This document shows, one piece after another, positions 1 to 10,015 of a stretch of DNA of 64,000 nt. The position numbers and the translations under genes were made by a program. Each line of letters opens with the position of its first letter. The stretch's first letter is position 1. Source of the DNA: Clusia tigrina (lineage: Eukaryota > Arthropoda > Insecta > Diptera > Clusiidae); NCBI GenBank assembly GCA_920105625.2, contig OV050032.1, positions 76,985,879-77,049,878 on the forward strand, written 5' to 3'. The notes beneath the pieces are model-generated. The model was not told where the DNA came from, ran no database searches, and saw nothing but the letters and a program-made list of their open reading frames with translations.

Positions 1-666
1 AGTTTACAATTTCATTTTATTTTGAATTTAATTTAATTCACAATTCCAATTTTAATTTACTATTTAAACAACCAGCTAGAATTCACAGTTCCAATTTTTA
101 TTATTATTTAAATGTTTAATTGACTGGTTTTAACCGCACAACCGTATTCTTTATAACTCCCTATTGAACTGAACTATTCCCTAATTCTGAGTTTGTCACG
201 AAGCCTCGGTTCGGAGGCCTACGTGACCTAAAGTGTCGCAACAGCAAACATCAACGCTCCCACAGTTTGGGTTCCCACCATTTTCGCTTTCCGGTGCATC
301 GACCGATCGCGCCCGATTTCACCGAATGCACTTGATCGATGCAGAATCAGTGAAATGCAGGTAATCGAACTGCAGCACCGTCGTTTGGGTGCTTTGGGGC
401 GGAAGTCTGACCGTTGCGAATACCTTAGAGCGAGGTGCATTGAACGATGGATGTCCCACACGCGCATGGTGGACGGACAGACGGACAACTTGCACACGCG
501 AGATGGACGGACGTCTTGCACGCGCAAGCAAAAGTTGACGCTGATGGATAGTCAACTTGTACGGGCTTTGTACGGGCACATGAAGCGTAGAGTTGACGCT
601 GACGGATCGACAACTTGTACGCGCACATGACGTGCCGGTGGAAAGCCACAATGCACCCCACTAACT
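1..666 (-). repeat. Errantivirus-type LTR, cut by the window edge
   Basis: The U3 start is at 666 (minus strand, AGTTAGTGGGG) directly after a purine-rich tract at 667-679. The sequence matches the complete LTR at 29539-30406. The end that would reach the primer-binding site lies outside the window. Open frames of 60-110 codons here on both strands come from GC-rich repeats and are not genes. Confidence 0.75.
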
Positions 667-676
667 CCTCCACCTC

Positions 677-2180
677 TTAAGCGCAGCCGTCCTCGGCTGA
701 CGGTGCAGGCGGGCCGGTAGGTCTGTTGGAGCGCCAATTCCTAATGAATTGGAGCACCCTTAGGTTATTCTGAGCCTCTTTGTTTCTCTTTCTAGATTTG
801 CAGGCCCAAACGATTATGACTAATGCTAGCAAGGCCACGGTTATAGCCCCTGCTATGATCAGGTTCTGCAGTGACATAGCCACGACCTAGTTGCGTACCG
901 TGTTTATTTGGTCGAGATTAACTTCATTGAGCTCGCGCAAATAAGGGAGGGATAACACCGACGTGAAATCAGTAAGATTCACTGTATGGAAAGAAGGAAT
1001 ACCCGCCCTCAGTGAAGGTGTCCTTTTGGGATTTATGTAGGAGGTGCCGTTAATAAGAACTTCCGAATCGAACGTTATTAGCACAGTTCCATTCACCTTT
1101 ACGGGCGCCCTCTTCGATACCTCGATTATGGGGGGTTGGCTTCTTAAAAGTATGACTCCGTCGTCGATAATCTGAAGAGGGGGCGTGTCGTGGGATGGAA
1201 CCGAGTTGCAAGATGAAGAAAAGTTGTTCGCTAAGCGACTAACGCAGGTGTCGGAAGGGTTGCGCTCGCAAAACCACATCGTCTTGTCGGATGGTTTGCA
1301 AGTTAAACTGGGCAGGAAAGTTCTGTCACAGTTAGCTAAAACAGACGAGCCCAATGACAGGACAAATTTATTCTCTTTGACGACAGGGAATACTAACGTA
1401 CGCTCGTAGACTCCATCCAAAATTGGATATTTGACCAGGAAGTACAGCTCTGTCTCGCTCTGGTACAGTGAAATATTCGAGACAGCTATAATGCTCATCA
1501 CCGTCACATTCCCCGAGTGCTCCTCCCTTACTAGCTCCACCACCTCACGGGCGTCCAATTATGTGGGATTTACGACGTTTAACCTAGCCATCGCGATAGA
1601 ATTCAGGAGGTTATTTAATTCCATCATGATCACCCTATTGCGGCTGGTCACCAAAGAGAACAGGCTGGCTGTGTCGAGCCTATCCCGTTTGGTGGCTCTC
1701 ATGAGCTCGTTCCCGGCGTGGCTTAGGTGCCGAATTTGATCCAGCATTACTGTATTGATGTGTATTTGTTGCCCGTGTGATGCGATTGCCGGTCCTGAGT
1801 GCGCGTCAGAGCTTGGAAGTCATTGGCATCGGGAGAGCCGGCAATGAATTTTAAAGCCGAACCCAATATGTCAATGCCGCGGGCATCTCTATGATGAACT
1901 TGAATCAGCTGCAGTAAGCGGTTGATCTCCTCTATGTCAGCTTCAATTAGTTTCCTCATGTGGGATTCCGGGAAGTATTGAAGGATATTTTCCAACTGTT
2001 CAACCTTTCCCCAATACTCCGACAAGTTGGTGGCGTGACGCAAATACCCGTGGTCCGTAAACAAGGCTACTTTTCCTCCGGTGACAGGCACATAATAGGA
2101 ATGGTTGTAATCATGGATGCTGCAGTGCATGTCATGCAGACCCAATAGTAACCTGCAACGATGTGGTTGAAGTTTCGTGG
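677..2180 (-). pseudogene. env: Errantivirus-like env, unit 1 (broken)
   Basis: Envelope glycoprotein gene of an insect errantivirus, normally a type I membrane fusion protein. Reading down from 2180: an N-terminal region, then the conserved stretch RDARGIDILGSALKFIAG, which aligns with the cleavage-site and following region of gypsy-type Env; then an ectodomain with N-glycosylation sequons (NGT, NLT, NIS); and finally a hydrophobic membrane segment followed by KSRKRNKE. The frame is broken by a TAATG frame change near 1747, an in-frame TAA at 1559-1561 and an in-frame TAG at 887-889. All three breaks recur in the other units, so they predate the array. The signal-peptide end is missing because the LINE 3' tail abuts the gene. 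No functional protein is expected. Confidence 0.75.
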
Positions 2181-2244
2181 ATGGTAATGGTAATGGTTGC
2201 ACGGGTTAGGCTAAGGCCTTTATCTATTATGCGCCCCTTCGTAC

Positions 2245-5200
2245 TTAATTATTTAGTATACTTAGTATGTCAAGGAATCGAACCAACTCCTTTGGAGAGA
2301 GCATTTGACGGTCTTCATCTTCTAGTATATAGGAACCTAAGATCCTGTGTCTCCTGTGGCCTAATGCATCACAGTTGGTGATTAAGTGTCCCATAGACTC
2401 CTCTTCATCACAGTAGAATCTGCAAATGCTCGTGCTAGATATACCTATTTTGTGTGTGTTGCAGGCGAAGCGGCCTGTTAATGCTCCAGAGAGTAATCTA
2501 AGGCATTTTTTGTTTAAGGTAAGAGCGATGTTTGCTCTATTTGCGTCAAAGCTCAGGAATTTTTTGGAGTGATTGAGGCCGTCAATACCATTCCAATATT
2601 CACTGATTTTATGTTGGATCCATTTTTTGGTCTGTTGTTTTATGTTGTTTTTATTAAAGCCAAAGAAGGGGGTGGGTCCAATAAATGATCCTTCAGCCCC
2701 TTTTTTGGCATAAAGGTCTGCCTTTTCGTTACCTTCGTGTCCTTCGTGTCCTGGCACCCAAATCAGAGAGACCTGATAGTGGATGGCCAGTTCGTTGAGT
2801 GCGTTGTTACACTCTATAAGGACTTTTGAAGTAAACGTGTAGCTTTTAAGAGCTTTGAGGACTGATTGACTGTCTGAGAGTATTTTAATTTTCACTCCTT
2901 TATGTCCTCTTTTAGAAAAGATTTCCACTGTTTCCATTATAGCATAGAGCTCCGCATGGAAAATCGTGGTATCTGCACTTAGGGTTATTGATTTGTGTGC
3001 TCTAGGTCCCACTACTCCTGCTCCTACCCCCTGGAGCGTTTTGGATCCATCTGTATACCATTTTTGCGATTCATCGTGTAGCCATGTTGGGCTATCGTTC
3101 CACTCCTCCCTTGATGGGAATATGACATTGTACCTCATGGTGAAATTGAGTACTAAGTCTGTGTGGTCACTTGCCTGGGTCATATGAGTAGCATCTTTGA
3201 CCAAATTTAGAATTTCTAGGTGTCCAGTGAGATTTGCTAGTTTGAATTTTTCAATTGTATGGATTGAGAGTGCTTGCCTTGCAGCTTCCTCTTGTATTGC
3301 TAGGTGTAGCGGTGCTAAATTTAATAGCGCTTCCATGCCAGCAGTTGGGGTAGTTCTCATAGCCCCTGTGATGCTTAGGATTGCCAGCCTTTGTAATTTG
3401 CACAGTTTTAATATGGCTGTTGTTTGTTTTGTTTTTCCCCACCATACCAAGGCCCCATATAGTATGATGGGTCTAACCATTTGGGGGTATATCCAGAAGG
3501 TCATTTTGGGGCTCAGACCCCAGGATTTTCCCAGAAGTTTTTTTGTAGTCCAAAGGTTTTTCGTGGCCTTTTTTATTACCGAGCTAAGGTGAGTTTTTAT
3601 ATCCAGGATGATACCTAGATATTTTACCTAATCCTGTAAGGGTACCTCTATTTCATTTATTTTTAATATTGGGATATCAAATGCCCTTTTCCTGGTGAAG
3701 GGGACAATAGTGGTTTTGGTGGGGTTGATTGATAGCCCCTCTTTCCTGCACCACTCCCATGTTGTGTCTAAGGCATCTTGCATCAGGTCTCCAATAGTCC
3801 TTTCATGATTGCCTTGGATTATTATAGATATGTCATCTGCATATCCAATTGTTTTGTATCCTTTATTATTAAGGTTCTGTATTAAGTTATCAACTAGTAT
3901 GGACCATAGCAGTGGTGATAGTACTCCCCCACTGCGGACATCCCTTTACCGCTGTAACACTCATGTTAACTTGCCCTAAAGAGCTGTGATTATTCTTTGG
4001 TTTAGCATATTGCTTACCCATCTTACTTTTGCTGGATCTGCTCCCCTGTTGGAGAGTGCCAGTTCTATTGCTTGAAAGTTCGCATTGTCGAAAGCGCCCT
4101 CAATGTCCATGAATGCACAGAGGGCTACCTCCTTTAGGCCTAGTGCCTTTTCAATATCACGAACAATTGTGTGCAGTGTTGTGACTGTAGATTTCCCTTT
4201 TTGATAAGCAAATTGTAGCTTATGTAGTGGAGTATTAGAGGTTACCTCCTCTCTAAGGTAGTAGTCCAATATCTTTTCCATGGTTTTTAACATGAAGGAC
4301 GTTAGACTGATTGGCCTGTAGGATTTGGGAGATTCAGGGGGTTTATTTCCACCCTTTGGTAGGAATATAGCCTTGACCTCTCGCCAAACCCTAGGAACAT
4401 ATCCCAATATTAAACTATATCTAAAGATTTGAACCAAAATTTGTATTAATCTCCTGGTCCCTTTTGAAAGTAGGGCTGGAAATATACCATCAGGTCCGGG
4501 TGATTTGTAGGGTTTAAACGAGTTGATTGCCCATTCAACCCTTTCAAATTTTACTATTCTGAAGATGGTAGAGTTTCTTGCCCTGTAGCGATTGTACGCT
4601 GACACCCCATGGTCGTTGTCGCTGGTTGTGTTACGCCGGCAATCAGGGAAATGAGTTTTAAGAAGAAGCTCTAGTGTATCATTAAAAGTGTTTGTGAAAG
4701 TACCATCCGGTGCCTTTAGAGTGCCAATTGGATTAATTACCCCCTTGGACAGTGATTTTTGTATCCTGGCTGTCGTTGGGACATCTTTAAGTTCTTCACA
4801 GAAGTTTTTCCATGAGTTCCTTTTTGATTTCCTCAGTTCCTTGTTGTATAGTGTCAGGGATTTCTTATATTCCTCCCATGTTTTGTATTTTTTTACGTCA
4901 TTGAATTTAGACCTTGCTATTTCACGCAAATTAGCTAGTTCTTTGTTCCACTAAGGGACCCTCTTCGTTGAGGTTTTTGTCTTGAGTGGACGACATTCGT
5001 GATATGAGGATATAATGGAGTCAGTCAGAGCTTCAACTGATGCATCCAATTCCTCTGTCGATCTTATGTGAAGCATGCTTCTGGTTAGCTTAGTTTCTAA
5101 GCACTCTGAGTATTTATCCCAGTTTGTTGATTTAGGGCTTCTATAGAGCATTACGCTCTTATTTAACCCCATGATTTCAAAGAGAATATGTTTATGATCA

Positions 5201-5835
5201 GACATTGAGTCCTCATCAGAGACTCTCCAGTTCGTGATCATATCAAGTGAATTATTTGTTATGAATGTTAAGTCAAGAACCTCTTGTCGTATGGCATTTT
5301 CAAAGGTGGGTTTATTGCCCCTGTTTGCAATAGCTATGTTAGTTTGTAGTAAAAATTCTAGGAGTGACTCACCTCTTGTGTTTGTATCTGTACTGCCCCA
5401 GATTGTATTGTGCGCATTTGCATCGCAACTAATGATTAACGTCTTGTTGTGTGTCTTACAGTAGTTCACTAGACCTATGATATTCGGTGGTGGTGCTTCG
5501 TTGGTGTCTCCTGGAAGGTAAGCTGAGGCTATGACAGCCTCTATTTTCTTCCCATTTGCATCCATTTCGACGAGTACTGCTGCTATGTCGCCATTCATAG
5601 ACTCTATAAATGGCAGATATTTAATGTTGGTATCAATGATAAGTGCAGCCCTTGGTTTGACTGTACCCACGTCATAGATTACCTGTGTGTTTGGTGTATT
5701 GAGACCTACTATCTTGCCTCTATGTATCCAGGGCTCCTGGATAAGCCCTATGTTGGTGCTTCCACCGGCAAACCTTGTGCTAAGTTCGGCCGTTACAGCC
5801 TTTGCATGGTGAAGATTTGCCTGGATGCACTTCAT
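2245..5835 (-). pseudogene. LINE ORF2 (endonuclease, RT, RNase H), unit 1
   Basis: Encodes the LINE replication protein. In order: an APE-type endonuclease (4951-5835, with QANLHH, QEPWI, CDANAHNTIWGS and SDHKHILFEI); a linker and RT N-terminal half (3976-4929, with KSPGPDGIFPALLSKG and FMDIEGAFDN); RT palm to thumb (about 3505-3975, present but frameshifted, including the GCPQGG/YADD region); and a C-terminal part (2245-3504) with RNase H (TDGSKT, ELYAI, LSDSQS, WVPGHEGHEGNEKAD) and a cysteine/histidine finger. An amber codon near 4950 replaces the tryptophan expected in VPWWNKEL; units 2 and 3 have the same amber. RNase H with this endonuclease type fits the LOA/I group rather than Jockey. 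Confidence 0.8.
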
Positions 5836-6990
5836 GTTGGTGCTACTGAGTTGGGGTTGGATGGAGTACTTTCGTCCTCTTCTTCCAACTCCACAGCATC
5901 CATTTTATCCGCCAGCTCATCAGCAATGGCGGATGCAGCCTTTAGCCTGGGATTCACTTGGCCAAAGTTAAAGTTGACCTTATCACCGGATTCCACAAGG
6001 CTGGCTGCTGATTTCTGGTCTACTGCTAGGACCAGAGTTACGTTAGAGCCTCTTTCAGCTCTTCGTAGTGTACGCCACGACTCGCCGTAGGCCTTTGTTC
6101 TGCCCCTGCAAAAAGTCCAGGATCCTAGAGGTTTCCAGGGACTGGAAGTTGGGAAAGTACCCCACAGCGATCCGCGAATGAGGTATCTTGGACTCCTCTG
6201 TGACCCACAGTGAAGCACCTTCCCAAGGCGACGTATTGGTGATGGCCGCCTTTAGCCAGTCTATTGACGCGCTATCTTTGCAGTGCAGAACCATGTATCC
6301 TGCTTTGTGGATAGCGCCCAGGAACGCTGGTTTTGTAGTCTGTTGTTTTCCGGCTATAATTTTATCCAGGATGAGTTTCTGGATGGAGTCCATTTGCTCC
6401 GTTGTTAGGGGCGTATTGGGATAGTCCCTTGCGAGTACTGCCATTTTGATGCCTGTCACCACATCCTTGTAGGGGGCAGTGGGCTGCCTCTTCTTGGATG
6501 TATTTTCATTCAAATTTGGTGCGTCTGCTGCATATGTTGCTGTTTGTGCTGTTTTAATAGCCGGTGCTGCTGCTCCTGCTGCGGCCTTGGAGGTGGAGGG
6601 TTGATCATCCCTTAGCCGCTTTTTATATGTTTTATATGTGGTCTCTGGAGGTGTTTGTTCGGCCGACCTCTGCCTTTTGGGGCCTGGTTTTCCGCCTTCG
6701 ACCTTGTTTGTGGGCATAGGGAGCATAGCTTTGGCGTATGCCTCTTCTCTGCTGAACCCTTTCTTGAGGAAGTAACTGAGCCTCTTTTTGCCCGCGCCGC
6801 TGAGGTTTTTAGGCTTTTCAGCTGCTAATTCCGTGCCTATCGGATTTTGGTGGTCGGCGTTTTGACTCGCGCCAATCGAGGGCTGCTCTGCCTCTCTTTG
6901 CTGAGGTGCTGTGGCCTCTTTGTGTGAGCTATTGTGGCTGCTCTCGCCATTCGGTTTTTGTTTGTTGTCTGTGTTCATTTTTGTTCCCAT
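5832..6990 (-). pseudogene. LINE ORF1 (Gag-like), unit 1
   Basis: The first ORF of the LINE, expected to make an RNA-binding Gag-like protein. It starts at the ATG at 6990 and runs to 6055, with a charged low-complexity N-terminus, the motif LSGAGKKRLSYFLKKG and several basic KKR stretches. Near 6100 the natural frame shifts: the C-terminal part (to 5832) lies in another frame and ends PNSVAPT. The shift is shared with unit 2. The ORF1 stop overlaps the ORF2 start as ATGA (5832-5835). I see no CCHC knuckle. Confidence 0.65.
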
Positions 6991-6999
6991 GAGTAAAGG

Positions 7000-7640
7000 G
7001 GAAATATCGGTCCACTACGCCAGTGCCCCGGTAGCGCAGTAAGGCATGGATTGAAATCGGGCCTTGCCTGGGCACCCCAAGTTCGCTATTAAGCTTGACT
7101 CTACCCCGTCAAGCAAGCCCACCAGCATAGCTGTTCCACTGTGGGTTTAGGTTGTTTGTTTGGGTCAATAGGCCTATCCGCGCTCCAGACTGGAGATCCA
7201 GAGCGCGGGCGGACCCTTGCCCCAGGGAGTTTTTCTTCTTCTCGCCCGGCTATCGGCGGCTCAATTTCAGCAGAGACATGACCGTACTGAAAATGAGCCA
7301 TTGGTCTGAAAGATAGCCGCACTTCCCCGAAGGGCTGACCACTTAGCTAGCGCCAAGCGGGCAACCTAGCTAGCCCCTCAATGTCAGACCACGAATCGTA
7401 GTTATCTACTTTCAACCTGTGCGCTGGTGGTAGTTCTTTCTTTATATGCTGGACCACATCACAGTCTTTCATGTAACATGTTCCAGCACATATCAAGCCC
7501 TTACACCGCGACAAGGTGACTACCTACGTAGGGGCGAGGATGGCTATAAATTAATTGTGGGGTAGTTAAGCTAAATTCTTGGGTCATTCGGGCAGCCTGC
7601 CTAATGCAGATTGTCCTTATAGACCACCCTTCCCTTAATT
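7000..7640 (-). other. LINE 5' UTR or flank, unit 1
   Basis: About 640 bp without a convincing gene, between LINE ORF1 and the end of errantivirus RT homology. It is GC-rich near 7020-7380, and the same in unit 2 (about 21557-22190). I take most of it as the LINE 5' UTR. How much of 7400-7640 belongs to the LINE or to a third sequence cannot be decided here. Confidence 0.5.
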
Positions 7641-8772
7641 ATGACCTGGGTCCGAGGTCCAGCTCAAATTGTACGATGTCGTTCACCTTTTGTGGGCAGG
7701 TCTTTATACCTTCCTTCGACACTACAAAACCCAAAAATTCCACCTCAGTTATGAAGAATTTCGATTTCTCTCGAGATGCCCTCATATTCGCGTCGTATGA
7801 CTTACCTAAGAAGAGGGGAACATCTCTGAAGTAACTATCCCAATTGGCAGAAAATATCAAAACATCATCCATGTAGACGTAACACCATTTGCCCATTTCG
7901 TCACGCAGAACATCGTCAATCGCTCGCTGGAAGATGCTGGGCGCATTCTTCAATCCCATGGGCAGGCGGCAGTATTCATACTGGCCGTTGTTGACGGAGA
8001 ATGCTGTTTTTTCCCTGTCTTCTTCTGCGAGCGCAATCTGGTAAAATCCATTTTTCAGGTCTACAGTGGAAAAGCATTCCGATTTGCCTAAGTTGGACAA
8101 AATCACAGACGGGTCAGGTATGTTATATTTCTCGCTTATGGTGACGTCATTGAGTCTCTTGAAATCAAGGACGACCCGTAGTTTTCGGACGCCCTGCTCG
8201 TCTACGGCCTGCTCGTCTACGCCCTGCTCGTCTACGCCCTGCTCGTCTACGCCCTGCTCGTCTACGCCCTTTTTAGGGACCACCCACAGTGGATTATTGT
8301 ACGGCGAGTAAGACTGCCGAATAATTCCCTCCCTGAGCATGGTCTCGATTTCGTTATTCACGAAGTCGGTACCGTCGATAGGATATGGGTAAGACTTGGC
8401 GTACACTGGCTGCCTACTCTCGGTTTCGATGGTTGCCACAACTCTTGTGTTAGAAAGGAGGCCTTCCTCCGGGTCGGCGAACGACCTGTCCAGCTCGGTT
8501 AGAAGCTGTTCCCGATCGTCCTTTCTGTCGGAGTCCCTTAGACATCCTTATGCACGGCATTTATTTCCTGTCATGGGAATAACTAAATGACTTCGATGCC
8601 ATTACGGTGGAGGAAGAGTCCCTTATTGAGATCTAGAGTGGTTTCAATTTCCGTATGGAATTCGAAGCCTAGGATAGCATCGAATGTGGTAAAGCCGGGA
8701 AGAACAAAAAATGCAAATTTCTCGTGTAACACCTCCATTTCAAACTTTGATTTAACTAAACTAAACTAAACA
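7641..8772 (-). pseudogene. pol: Errantivirus pol: protease end and N-terminal RT, unit 1
   Basis: The 3' part of the retropepsin (AILGFEFH, about 8640-8740) leads into reverse transcriptase (8439 to about 7670). RT signatures are NNPLWVVPKKG, LRVVLDFKRLN, FSTVDLKNGFYQI, the active site YVYMDDVLIF, and VEFLGFVVSKEGIKTCP. Homology ends just after that last motif, so thumb, RNase H and integrase are missing; the frame runs a few codons into foreign sequence and stops at 7639. A 15-bp repeat inserts five VDEQG-like pentapeptides between VPKKG and LRVVLDF. The upstream protease half lies beyond copia at 12907-13008. A relic, despite a 266-codon open frame. Confidence 0.8.
8191..8265 (-). repeat. 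15-bp minisatellite inside RT, unit 1
   Basis: Five head-to-tail copies of GCCCTGCTCGTCTAC (plus strand), one with a single change, encoding VDEQG repeats (one VDEQA) on the minus strand. They lie in the RT fingers between VPKKG and LRVVLDFKRLN, where related RTs have only a short linker. The unit is a multiple of three, so the frame is kept. Confidence 0.9.
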
Positions 8773-8874
8773 CGAAAGTAAAGTTAAAGTAAAGTTTTTT
8801 TTTGGAAATTATCTGGACAGAACGTAAAGTTTTTGATAATTGTTATTTAAAAAATTTAAATTAAAAAAAACAAC

Positions 8875-9999
8875 ATGGAAAGCAATTTGGCAAGAATTTA
8901 AAAATTAGAAAGAGCTGACCAATGGAATTTGTGGCGTTTTTAGATTAAGGTAATTCTGAACGCAGGTGACTTGTGGCAGTGTATATCTGATGAACCAATC
9001 ACGGTAGCTGCGGGTACAAATGCCGGTACAGGAGCTGATAATAAAACTGTAGGTGAACCCACGGGCGTGGTACGGGATGCGAAGTGGTTGAGAAGTGATA
9101 GCAAGGCTCAACAAATTATCGTATTGTCAGTTGGACAACAACCACTTCAGCATATAATGAATTGCAAGACAGCAAAAGAAATGTGGCAAAAACTCGAAAA
9201 CGTGTACGAATGTAAATCCGCGTCGACTGTACACAGGCTACAACAAAAATTCTACAGTTTTGAAAAATTTCTACAGTTTTGCTTGTGTCGCAGCTGAAGG
9301 ATGTTGGTGAAGCTGTTTCATCATCAATGGTAATAACAAAAATATTGATGACTCTTCCTTCGAGTGTCTATCAGTTTTACAGTGCATGGGAGTCGACGAG
9401 CCCTGAGTAACAGACGTTAGAAAATTTAACAGCAAGACTTGTGCTAGAAGACGTTCGTATGAAGACCTTAGGCAAGGGCATGGATAGCGGCAATGCTCTT
9501 TTTGCAAACAAAAGGCACACTCACAAAAATTTGAAAACAACAATAACAATGCAGATGGTAAGTCTGGAAGATGTTTTTATTGCAAAAAGCCAGGGCACTG
9601 GAAACGTAACTGTAAAGCAAGAAAGAAGCAAACTGGTGAAGATCAAATGAAAGGCAGTGCATTTGTGTGCGAAGCGGAGGCGGCAAAAAGCATAGACGAA
9701 AAAGACAAATGGTATGTGAATTCGGGCGCAAGCGACCACATGACGAAAAACTAAAACTGGTTTGTCACTTACCAGCCATTTGATGTGGCTATGGATATTC
9801 GTTTGGGCAACAACAACACTATTAAAGCTTATGGCAGGGGTGCGATCAACATAAAATCGTACAACAACAACGAATGGATATGCAATCATTTAGCTAATAT
9901 GTTGTATGTATCAGAGCTTCGTTTGAATTTATTTTCGACAATTAGCGCGATGGATAAAGGGCTTCAAATGACATCGAATCATCAACGATGTGTTTTCTA
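8875..9999 (+). pseudogene. gag: Copia gag and protease, unit 1 (broken)
   Basis: Capsid/nucleocapsid and protease region. It begins at the ATG at 8875 and has several stops, one after only eight codons. A copia-type Gag segment is open at 8971-9297, and a CCHC knuckle (CFYCKKPGHWKRNC, near 9570-9615) and a protease region follow. The protease motif reads NSGASDHM where copia proteases have DSGAS, so the catalytic aspartate is asparagine. It is the same in unit 2. Confidence 0.7.
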
Positions 10000-10015
10000 A
10001 AAGAATGGAACTGCA

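Larger units (their letters stand above)
2181..7640 (-). mobile_element. LOA/I-type LINE in unit 1
   Basis: Non-LTR retrotransposon with two overlapping ORFs and an RNase H domain, inserted on the strand of the host element. The 3' end (low coordinate) has no poly(A); it ends in a short CCATTA-type repeat at about 2181-2198, preceded on the minus strand by an AATAGAT-type motif shared with other LINE 3' ends here. The 5' limit is uncertain, between about 7370 and 7665, where errantivirus RT homology begins. I found no target-site duplication, because the flanks are not contiguous in the host element: RNase H and integrase are missing exactly here. Confidence 0.75.

Noticed and set aside
8191..8265. 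CRISPR-like short regular repeats
   Set aside because: Units are contiguous without spacers, in frame inside RT; a minisatellite.
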